Below, one piece after another: positions 7,152 to 11,848 of a stretch of 11,848 nucleotides of DNA (positions are counted from its first letter, which is position 1; every line of letters begins with the position of its first letter). The stretch comes from JBDTSW01 sp039930945 (GTDB lineage: Bacteria > Actinomycetota > Thermoleophilia > Solirubrobacterales > 70-9): positions 1 through 11,848 of the forward strand of contig JBDTSW010000069.1 of the NCBI GenBank assembly GCA_039930945.1. The letters are read 5' to 3'. Below the pieces are notes generated by a model, which saw only the letters and a program-made list of their open reading frames with translations, was not told where the DNA came from and did no database searches. The position numbers were made by a program, and so were the translations under genes.

Positions 7152-7763
7152 TCAGCTTTCCTTTACCACCGCGTAGACGATTCGCTCGGCGACGTCGATC
7201 ACCAGCTCGCCGATGTGCGCGCAGCGGCGGTAAAGCTCGCGGTGGGAGATGCGCTCGCGCATGTCGGTGAGCTCGAGCAGCCCCGCCATGCCCTGGTAGT
7301 AGACGTGCTCGAGCTTGCGCTCGGCCTTGATCGCGGCGTCGGCAGCCGCGGTGGCGCGATCGGGTTCCGAATCGAGCTGGCCGATCGCCTCGTCGATCTT
7401 GCGGGCGGCCTCGCCCAACAGCCCGGCCATCTCGGCGATGGTGGCGTCCGGGGCACAATCCATTGCCTCGGCCTCCTCGATCAGGTCGCGGCCGTGGTTG
7501 AGGATCCAGTCGATCCCCCGCGACAGAGCGAACAGGTCCTCGGCGGCGACCGGTGTGAGGAAGGAGTCGCGGATGGCGTCGAGCAGCTCTCGCTTGGAGG
7601 TGTCGCCGCGAGCCTCGGCGGCTCGAACCGCCTCGGCGGAGGCGGCGTCGCCGCCGGCCCAGGCGGCGAGCGCGTCCAGCCCCTCGATCGTCACCGCCAG
7701 CTGCTGGCGAAGAAGCCCGATGACGTCTGGAGTCTCGGGCAGAAACCAGCGCCACCGCTTCAC
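7152..7763 (-). CDS. DUF47 / PhoU-like protein, Pit accessory
   Basis: About 203 residues, almost entirely helical with heptad-like charge patterns, as in PhoU-type proteins. The N-terminus KRWRWFLPETPDVIGLL, the central FLTPVAAEDLFALSRGID and the C-terminal HIGELVIDVAERIVYAVV match the DUF47 family, encoded beside low-affinity phosphate transporters and thought to modulate them. It is cytoplasmic. It lies directly downstream of pit. GTG 7763 gives a 4-nt GTGA overlap with the pit stop; an upstream ATG at 7778 would add five residues (MASTD) and overlap pit by 19 nt. Neither has a Shine-Dalgarno sequence, so translational coupling is likely and I favour GTG. The stop lies 4 nt from the convergent sulfatase stop, so the two transcripts probably overlap. 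Confidence 0.87.
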   Translation of the reverse strand: MKRWRWFLPETPDVIGLLRQQLAVTIEGLDALAAWAGGDAASAEAVRAAEARGDTSKRELLDAIRDSFLTPVAAEDLFALSRGIDWILNHGRDLIEEAEAMDCAPDATIAEMAGLLGEAARKIDEAIGQLDSEPDRATAAADAAIKAERKLEHVYYQGMAGLLELTDMRERISHRELYRRCAHIGELVIDVAERIVYAVVKES

Positions 7764-8770
7764 GTCAGTAGACGCCATAGGCCAAGTGTGACACCGGCGA
7801 GGACGGCCGTGACGGGCATCGTGATCAGCCAGGCGAGTCCCATCGAGCGGACGACCGCCCAGTTGACGTGGTGGAGCCGCCTGCGGCCGGCGCCGATCCC
7901 CACCACAGAGGAGGCGACCACCTGGCTGGTCGAGGTCGGCGCGCCGAGCAGGGACGCTCCGAGGATCACCCCGGAGGAAGAGGTCTGGCTGGCCAGGCCC
8001 TCGATCTGCTGGAGCCGGTAGATGCGGAGGCCGACGGTGCGAATGATGCGCCAGCCGCCCAGCGCGGTGCCGGCGGTGAGCGCGATCGCGCAGGCGACCG
8101 TCGCCCAGGTCGGGGCCGCGAGCGATTCCGTTTCCCCGGCGGCGAGGAGCAGGGCCGCGATCACGCCCACCGCCTTCTGGGCGTCGTTCGCACCGTGGCT
8201 GAAGGAGAGCGCCGCCGACATCACCCACTGCCCGCCGTTGACCGGTCCATGCCAGCGCCGGGTCCCTCGCCGGAGCAGCCTGCGGAGCGCTCGGATGACC
8301 AGCACGCCGCCGAGCGCGCCCAGCACCGGCGAGATCGCAAGCGCGATCAGGGTGCCGAAGACCCCGACGGGGTGAAGGCCGTCCATGCCTCCCCAGTTGA
8401 TCGCGTTGAGGCCGCCCTCCACGAGCCCGGCTCCCACCAGTCCGCCGACGAGCGCGTGGCCCGAGCTCGACGGCAGCCCCAGCCTCCAGGTGACCAGGTT
8501 CCAGGCGGTCGCGGCCGCCAGCCCGCATCCGATCACCTCCGTGGCGACCGAGGCACTCACGCTCAGCAGCCCCGCGATCGTGTCCGCCACCGCGGCGCCG
8601 ATCAGCAGCGGTCCGAGCAGGTTGAAGATCGAGGCGAGGACGATCGCCTGGCCCGGGGTGGCGACCCGGGTGGCCACCAGCGTGGCGATCGCGTTCGAGG
8701 CGTCGTGCAGCCCGTTGGTGACCGCGAACCCGATCGCCAGCAGAATCGCGACGGCGAGCTCCGGGCTCAT
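7760..8770 (-). CDS. pit: PiT-family inorganic phosphate transporter
   Basis: 336 residues with about ten membrane segments. Both PiT signature repeats are present: NGLHDASNAIATLVATR (19-35) and SHGANDAQKAVGVI (191-204). Each half also carries a PSSSGHAL (100-107) or GAPTSTSQ (276-283) loop, giving the inverted two-fold repeat of this family. It imports phosphate, probably as a metal-phosphate complex, using the proton or sodium gradient. At 336 aa it is on the short side, as many actinobacterial and archaeal members are, without the long central loop of E. coli PitA. It forms an operon with the DUF47 protein. ATG 8770 is preceded by TAGAGT ending 6 nt upstream and no Shine-Dalgarno sequence. 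I saw no repeated Pho-box pattern, so no phosphate-starvation control can be read. Confidence 0.93.
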   Translation of the reverse strand: MSPELAVAILLAIGFAVTNGLHDASNAIATLVATRVATPGQAIVLASIFNLLGPLLIGAAVADTIAGLLSVSASVATEVIGCGLAAATAWNLVTWRLGLPSSSGHALVGGLVGAGLVEGGLNAINWGGMDGLHPVGVFGTLIALAISPVLGALGGVLVIRALRRLLRRGTRRWHGPVNGGQWVMSAALSFSHGANDAQKAVGVIAALLLAAGETESLAAPTWATVACAIALTAGTALGGWRIIRTVGLRIYRLQQIEGLASQTSSSGVILGASLLGAPTSTSQVVASSVVGIGAGRRRLHHVNWAVVRSMGLAWLITMPVTAVLAGVTLGLWRLLT

Positions 8771-8776
8771 CCGGCG

Positions 8777-8782
8777 ACTCTA
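8777..8782 (-). promoter_or_regulatory. -10 element of a probable leaderless promoter for pit
   Basis: On the minus strand TAGAGT (TANNNT) ends exactly 6 nt (CGCCGG) before the pit ATG. TGGACC at 8804-8799, with a 16-bp spacer, matches four of six bases of TTGACA and is a possible -35. No Shine-Dalgarno sequence is present. Confidence 0.6.
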
Positions 8783-8836
8783 TGCGGTTGAACCCCCGGG
8801 TCCACCCGCCGCCGGGCCCCGTGGCGGGGCCGGCGA

Positions 8837-8842
8837 TAGGGT
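8837..8842 (+). promoter_or_regulatory. Possible -10 element for the SRPBCC gene
   Basis: TAGGGT fits TANNNT and would start a transcript near 8849, leaving a leader of about 30 nt that includes the GGGAGGT ribosome binding site. It lies 54 bp from the divergent pit -10. No -35 is evident, so this is tentative. Confidence 0.4.
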
Positions 8843-8877
8843 CTTTCGACTTCTGACCACTCACCGGGAGGTCCTCG

Positions 8878-9327
8878 ATGGCACACATGGGCGGCAGCGC
8901 CGGCGCCGAGATCGACGCGCCGCTGGACGCGGTCTGGGCCGTGGTCGAGGACGTGCTGATCGCGCCGGAGTGGCAGGGCGGCCTGGTGGGAATGTCGGCG
9001 CTCGAGCGCGACGCAGACGGGCGCCCGACGCTGGTCGAGACCGAGAACGACATCAAGGTCAGGCACGTGAAGACGCAGGTACGGTTTCGCTACGAGGCTC
9101 CCACCCGCTTGTGCTGGACGCAGGAGAAGGGCGATCTCAAGTCGGTTGAGGGTTCCTGGACGCTGGAGGATCTCGGGGAGGGGCGCACGCGTGCGACCTA
9201 CACGCTCGACAGCGACCCCGGGCGGGTGCTCGGGATGCTGATCCGCGGGCCGGTCGAGGGCGCGATCCGGGCGATGCTGGTGAACGCCCGCCCGGGAGAG
9301 CTGAAGGCGCGCGTCGAGAGCGCCTGA
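8878..9327 (+). CDS. SRPBCC (START/polyketide-cyclase-like) domain protein
   Basis: 149 residues, one SRPBCC domain. The first strand and helix read AEIDAPLDAVWAVVEDVLI (10-28), followed by PEWQGGL (30-36), the LVETENDIKVRHVKTQVRFRY strands, and KSVEGSWTLEDLGEGRTRAT (88-107). The C-terminal helix is RVLGMLIRGPVEGAIRAMLV, a typical hydrophobic-pocket lid. This resembles a recurrent actinobacterial subgroup with EWQGGL, DLK..EGSW and GPVEGA motifs. Members bind or modify hydrophobic small molecules, and no ligand can be assigned. The start is ATG 8878, five nt after GGGAGGT (8866-8872), a strong Shine-Dalgarno sequence. It appears monocistronic: pit is divergent upstream and a strong hairpin terminator follows its stop. 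Confidence 0.87.
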   Translation: MAHMGGSAGAEIDAPLDAVWAVVEDVLIAPEWQGGLVGMSALERDADGRPTLVETENDIKVRHVKTQVRFRYEAPTRLCWTQEKGDLKSVEGSWTLEDLGEGRTRATYTLDSDPGRVLGMLIRGPVEGAIRAMLVNARPGELKARVESA

Positions 9328-9356
9328 CTCAGAGTCGCCCGCCTGCTCGCAGCACT

Positions 9357-9387
9357 GAGGGCCGGCCCGTCGAGCGGGCCGGCCCTC
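9357..9387. terminator. Strong hairpin terminator, probably bidirectional
   Basis: GAGGGCCGGCCCG (9357-9369) and CGGGCCGGCCCTC (9375-9387) form a perfect 13-bp stem with a 5-nt loop, TCGAG. It lies 29 bp after the SRPBCC stop and 23 bp past the stop of the convergent secreted-protein gene, so it can serve both. The following plus-strand tract is only mildly T-rich, as is common in GC-rich actinobacteria. Confidence 0.85.
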
Positions 9388-9410
9388 GTCCTGTTCCGCT
9401 TTGCTTCGAG

Positions 9411-9782
9411 CTAGCGGCTGATGACCGGGCTGTTGTCAGCCTGGCAGTACTGGGTCTTGCGCACGTGGGCGTAGAACTTGCCGTGCTTGTAGCCGCTGTT
9501 GCCGATCGACCACATCGCGTCGGGGCCGTTCGGCTGGGCGATGTCGGTGCCGATCTTCATGTCGTCGCCCGGCTTGGGCGTGTCGCCCAAGAGCTTGTAG
9601 ACGGAGACCTTGCGGTTGTTCTCGCAGTGGTTGGAGTCGGAGCTCTTGACATAGCCGAAGTAGTCGCCGTTCTGACCCTTGATGGTGACCTGGGTCGGCG
9701 TCAACGAGGCCGCCGCCGCGCTCGTGGCCAGCGCACCGCTGACCGAGATTGCCGCAACTGCGATGAGTGTCTTGATCTTCAT
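9411..9782 (-). CDS. Small secreted two-cysteine protein, uncharacterised
   Basis: 123 residues. The N-terminus MKIKTLIAVAAISVSG followed by ALATSAAAA is a Sec signal peptide with likely cleavage after about residue 25. The mature domain of about 98 residues is strand-rich (TPTQVTIKGQNGDYFGYVKS, 27-46; RKVSVYKLLG, 57-66; GKFYAHVRKTQYC, 101-113). It contains exactly two cysteines, C53 and C113, placed to form a disulfide. The pattern (extended strand, C..NRKVSVYK, KIG.D, WSIGNSGY, GKFYA, C near the end) resembles small beta-sandwich exported proteins that recur in actinobacteria; the function is unknown to me. It is more lysine-rich than its neighbours. The start is ATG 9782 with AGAGGTG (9795-9789) six nt upstream; an in-frame GTG at 9791 overlaps that site and is unlikely. 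Confidence 0.8.
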   Translation of the reverse strand: MKIKTLIAVAAISVSGALATSAAAASLTPTQVTIKGQNGDYFGYVKSSDSNHCENNRKVSVYKLLGDTPKPGDDMKIGTDIAQPNGPDAMWSIGNSGYKHGKFYAHVRKTQYCQADNSPVISR

Positions 9783-9876
9783 TTCCTTCACCTCTTTGGA
9801 GTGGGTTGATCGATGGGTGAAGGATCGGGCCGATCGGGCTCTGTTACCAGGGATCCCAGGGGCCGTCGGCGGGTGA

Positions 9877-9904
9877 CCAAGGGGTGGTCGTGATCACCCC
9901 TTGG
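9877..9904. repeat. Inverted repeat in the 283-bp gap upstream of the secreted-protein gene
   Basis: CCAAGGGGTG (9877-9886) and CACCCCTTGG (9895-9904) are perfect 10-bp arms around an 8-nt loop, and GTGATCAC (9890-9897) is a nested palindrome. It sits 95-122 bp upstream of the secreted protein's ATG. It could be an operator, a leader hairpin, or a second terminator for the PepSY transcript. The rest of 9783-10065 holds one other hairpin (10011-10042) and the palindrome GGGATCCC (9850-9857). No gene is seen there. Confidence 0.5.
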
Positions 9905-10010
9905 GTGCCTCTCGCCTCCTTTCTCCGCAATTCGGGCGGTGACTGGCGATCAGCCGCGGAGATGGGCGCACTCCGGGCGCGCAGCGCCTCGTGGGGTTCT
10001 GAGACGAAGC

Positions 10011-10042
10011 CGGCCCCGGACGCTGCTCGGCGCCCGGGGCCG
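10011..10042 (-). terminator. Hairpin terminator after the PepSY gene
   Basis: CGGCCCCGG (10011-10019) pairs with CCGGGGCCG (10034-10042) in a perfect 9-bp stem with a 14-nt loop. It begins 24 nt past the PepSY stop on the minus strand and is followed by GCTTCGTCTC, a weakly T-rich tract. A terminator is the simplest reading. Confidence 0.65.
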
Positions 10043-10065
10043 CTCGTCAGCTACTCGCCGCCGGG

Positions 10066-10443
10066 TCAGTCGTCCTGGCCGTCGGCCTCGGAGCCCACGA
10101 CCGCGAAGCCGCGGTCGAGCTGCACGTCGACCTGACTGCCGTCGGCCTGGGAGACCTCCACCTCGTAGTAGCTCTCCTCGTCGCCGACCTCGGTCTCGGT
10201 GACCTGGCCGCCGCCCGTGTGCTCGAGCGCCGCGGCGCTGGCCTGGTCGAGAGCGCTGCCGTTGATGGCCACGTCCGCCTCGTTGCGGTCGGAGTCGTTC
10301 TCGGACTCCGATGTGACCGGCTGGGCGCTTGACCCCGGGGCCGACTGGCCGTTACCTGCCGCGCCCGCGATCGCGGCGCCTCCGATGGCGAGCGCGCCGA
10401 GTGCGGCCATCGCCGCCAGCACGCCCTTGATCTTCTCGCTCAT
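10066..10443 (-). CDS. Exported PepSY-domain protein (PepSY copy 1)
   Basis: 125 residues. An N-terminal signal peptide or anchor (KIKGVLAAMAALGALAIGG, 4-22) is followed by a Ser/Asp/Glu-rich linker (about 30-60). A single PepSY domain spans about 62-119: helix ALDQASAAALEHTGGG, then VTETEVGDEESYYEVEV, DGSQVDVQLDRGF and AVVG, ending in an acidic tail. PepSY domains occur in M4 peptidase propeptides and in stand-alone envelope proteins, where an inhibitory or binding role is proposed. No peptidase is attached here. It is a clear paralog of the PepSY protein at 11481-11825. The start is ATG 10443, with AAAGGAG (10456-10450) six nt upstream. TAACGT (10487-10482) is a possible -10. Its own promoter and terminator suggest a separate transcript. 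Confidence 0.85.
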   Translation of the reverse strand: MSEKIKGVLAAMAALGALAIGGAAIAGAAGNGQSAPGSSAQPVTSESENDSDRNEADVAINGSALDQASAAALEHTGGGQVTETEVGDEESYYEVEVSQADGSQVDVQLDRGFAVVGSEADGQDD

Positions 10444-10481
10444 GTGTCACTCCTTTAGTTGCCTGCATGACTTCGGGAGCG

Positions 10482-10487
10482 ACGTTA
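10482..10487 (-). promoter_or_regulatory. Possible -10 element for PepSY copy 1
   Basis: TAACGT on the minus strand fits TANNNT and would start transcription near 10475, giving a leader of about 32 nt with a good ribosome binding site. The place where a -35 would sit, 17 bp upstream, is covered by one of two direct repeats at 10504-10518 and is not a consensus -35. Confidence 0.4.
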
Positions 10488-10503
10488 GGTATGGCGAATG
10501 GAA

Positions 10504-10518
10504 AGACGATGAGACGAT
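10504..10518. repeat. Two 7-bp direct repeats in an AT-richer island
   Basis: AGACGAT occurs at 10504-10510 and 10512-10518, an 8-bp period. A related ACGTTAGG lies at 10482-10489. The repeats sit at the predicted -35 region of PepSY copy 1, a position typical for an activator site. The surrounding 10490-10540 is noticeably AT-richer than the window. The rest of the 192-bp gap (10444-10635) shows no gene. Confidence 0.4.
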
Positions 10519-10635
10519 TAGAAAAGTTTGGTAAACGCAAGGGCAAAGCCTGGGGGCTCGTCTGGCTTGACCGGCGGCTCGACGACCGCGGCTCCCTGAT
10601 CCGGCCGACAGAGATGTCCGCACCGGGCTCCGGCC

Positions 10636-11436
10636 TCACTTCCCCTCGGAATAGCTGAGCAGCTCCTCCCGGTCGCTGCCGCCTGACACCGAGACGGCCA
10701 GCACGGGCCCGACGTCGCGGCCGTAGAACTTGAACTCGAGCACCTTCGGCTCCAGCGGATTGGTGTCCTTCGTCATCAGCGCCGGTCGGAAGTGGCCGAA
10801 CGGAACCTCGGCCTGTGCGTCGAGACTCACGATCTCGCCCTCGTCCTCGGCCTCGCCCTCGTAGTACTCCTGCCGGTAGGTCTGGCCGACCTCGGGCTCG
10901 CCGGGCAGGATGATGCCTGGCTGCGCCCCGTCGACGCCCGCCTCGAAGGAGCCGGACCTTGACGAGATCTTGCCGTTCTCATACTCGGCGGTGTCCTCGC
11001 CCAGGTACCAGAGGTTGCCGTCGGAGTCCTCGGCATACCAGTCGTCGGTGATCTCCACCGGCTCACCGTCCTCGGTCACCTCGTCATGGACGACCCTGGC
11101 CTCGACGCCGTTGGCGATCTTCTTCGTCTGCTCAAGCACCGTCACGACCACGCGCTGCTGAGTGCCCTCCGAGTCGGTCTCGCTGTAGACCCAGCGGCTG
11201 CCGACCCTCATCGGCCAGTAGGGATGGTCGATATCGGACGTGAACTTGGCCGGATCCAGCTCGACGGGCTCGCTCCCCTGGGGAAGATCGGATCCCGCCG
11301 CGGCCGATGACCCGTTTCCCGTCGCGCTTTCCTCGCCGGTCGTATCGCCCTCGTCATCGCCGCCGCAGGCGGCCAGCACGAGCACCGCGAGCGTGCCCAG
11401 GATCGTCGAGATCAGCTGCTTTGCCCTGGTGTCCAT
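10636..11436 (-). CDS. Conserved extracytoplasmic lipoprotein, function unknown
   Basis: 266 residues. A type II signal peptide ends in lipobox LAAC, with C24 the lipidated residue, followed by a low-complexity Gly/Ser/Glu/Asp linker (25-60). A beta-rich domain fills about 62-266. Its recognisable family landmarks are DHPYWPMRVGSRWVYSE (70-86), the VTVLEQTKKIANGVEARVV strands (98-116), DDWYAEDSDGNLWYLGEDT (131-149), EAGVDGAQPGIILPGEPEVG (165-184), YRQEYYEGEAED (187-198) and PLEPKVLEFKFY (227-238). I recall this architecture in many bacterial hypothetical proteins but know of no assigned function. The start is ATG 11436, with GAGGAG (11448-11443) six nt upstream. The gap from the upstream PepSY stop is 44 bp, so co-transcription with PepSY copy 2 is likely. 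The product is predicted to be anchored on the outer face of the cytoplasmic membrane. Confidence 0.87.
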   Translation of the reverse strand: MDTRAKQLISTILGTLAVLVLAACGGDDEGDTTGEESATGNGSSAAAGSDLPQGSEPVELDPAKFTSDIDHPYWPMRVGSRWVYSETDSEGTQQRVVVTVLEQTKKIANGVEARVVHDEVTEDGEPVEITDDWYAEDSDGNLWYLGEDTAEYENGKISSRSGSFEAGVDGAQPGIILPGEPEVGQTYRQEYYEGEAEDEGEIVSLDAQAEVPFGHFRPALMTKDTNPLEPKVLEFKFYGRDVGPVLAVSVSGGSDREELLSYSEGK

Positions 11437-11480
11437 TCGCGTCTCCTCGAGTCCGGTCGGTGGCCCGCCGGGGCTTGTGG

Positions 11481-11825
11481 TCAGTCGTCGTCGCCGGCGC
11501 CCTCGCCCTCGTTGCCGGCGGCGTCGTCGTCGGGGGCGGTACCCACGGTGTCGAAGCCGCCGCTCAGATGGACCTCGACCTGGGAGCCGTCGTCGCGCCG
11601 GACCTCGACCTCGTAGAGGCCGGCCCCGTCGTTGTCCTGGTACTCGACCTCGGTCACGGTGCCGCCACCGACCTGGTCGATCGCGGCGGCCGCCGCCTTG
11701 TCGGCGTCGGGGCCGGTGACCTGCTCCTCGGAGTCGCCCCCGACCGCGTAGGCGATGCCAACGCCGCCGGCGGCCACGACCACCGTCGCCGCCGCGATCG
11801 CGAGAACCTTTCGGTTGATCTTCAT
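11481..11825 (-). CDS. Exported PepSY-domain protein (PepSY copy 2)
   Basis: 114 residues. A signal peptide or anchor (KINRKVLAIAAATVVVAAG, 2-20) is followed by a short acidic linker and a PepSY domain at about 37-99: ADKAAAAAIDQVGGGTVTEV, LYEVEVRRDDGSQVEVHL, GGFDTVG. A Gly/Glu/Asp tail ends in DDD. It shares GGG.VTE.E, YEVEV, DGSQV.V.L and GF..VG with the PepSY protein at 10066-10443, so the two are paralogs. The start is ATG 11825, with AAGGAGG (11842-11836) upstream at a slightly long 10-nt spacing. The promoter lies outside the window. It is followed after 44 bp by the lipoprotein gene, probably in the same transcript. A role as an inhibitor or ligand-binding partner in the envelope is inferred from the family only. 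Confidence 0.85.
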   Translation of the reverse strand: MKINRKVLAIAAATVVVAAGGVGIAYAVGGDSEEQVTGPDADKAAAAAIDQVGGGTVTEVEYQDNDGAGLYEVEVRRDDGSQVEVHLSGGFDTVGTAPDDDAAGNEGEGAGDDD

Positions 11826-11848
11826 CGGAATCTTGCCTCCTTCGCTGT

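Noticed and set aside
8771..8836. Possible Pho box upstream of pit
   Set aside because: I looked for tandem 11-bp direct repeats typical of PhoB/PhoP sites and saw none.
7764..9056. Upstream extension of the DUF47 frame through pit (634 codons in total)
   Set aside because: The extension is an out-of-frame reading of pit, arginine- and glycine-rich and without domains. DUF47 homology begins near KRWRWFLP, and GTG 7763 or ATG 7778 gives a normal family length.
10352..10639. Small open frame running across the gap between PepSY copy 1 and the lipoprotein gene (minus strand)
   Set aside because: It overlaps the PepSY gene in another frame, covers its likely promoter and ribosome binding site, and encodes an Arg/Ser/Pro-rich sequence without recognisable features.

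Overview
The window is very GC-rich, uses GTG and TTG starts freely, and carries families common in soil actinobacteria: WS/DGAT acyltransferase, SnoaL-like, four-helix DUF4239, SRPBCC and exported PepSY proteins. The mix resembles Thermoleophilia/Solirubrobacterales. That placement is inferred from protein resemblance, because no rRNA or phylogenetic marker is present. I see no mobile element, CRISPR array, tRNA or rRNA. It reads as ordinary chromosome with two clusters worth a second look. No gap between genes exceeds 300 bases; the largest is 9783-10065.

Layout, left to right. (1) The first codons of a leftward gene at the edge, then a rightward APC-like transporter. (2) A leftward DUF4239 membrane protein divergent from a rightward SnoaL-like protein, which converges on a leftward methyltransferase. 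(3) A tight rightward operon: WS/DGAT acyltransferase, GNAT acetyltransferase, and a cytosolic-looking sulfatase (10-nt gap, then a 4-nt GTGA overlap). (4) A leftward phosphate module, pit plus DUF47/PhoU-like protein, also joined by a GTGA overlap; it meets the sulfatase tail to tail with 4 nt between stops. (5) A rightward SRPBCC protein divergent from pit and closed by a strong hairpin terminator. (6) A leftward block of four exported proteins: a small two-cysteine secreted protein, a PepSY protein, a conserved lipoprotein and a second PepSY protein.

Functionally, the pit/DUF47 pair is a recognised phosphate-uptake module. The acyltransferase/GNAT/sulfatase operon suggests acyl-ester lipid synthesis combined with sulfate-ester or phosphonate-type hydrolysis, but the shared substrate is unknown. 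The exported block looks like an envelope module of two paralogous PepSY proteins around a lipoprotein.

Three genes (SnoaL-like, WS/DGAT, pit) have a -10-like hexamer ending exactly 6 nt before the start codon and no Shine-Dalgarno sequence, the arrangement expected of leaderless mRNAs. The exported genes instead have clear Shine-Dalgarno sequences. This promoter pattern is the clearest unannotated signal in the window.
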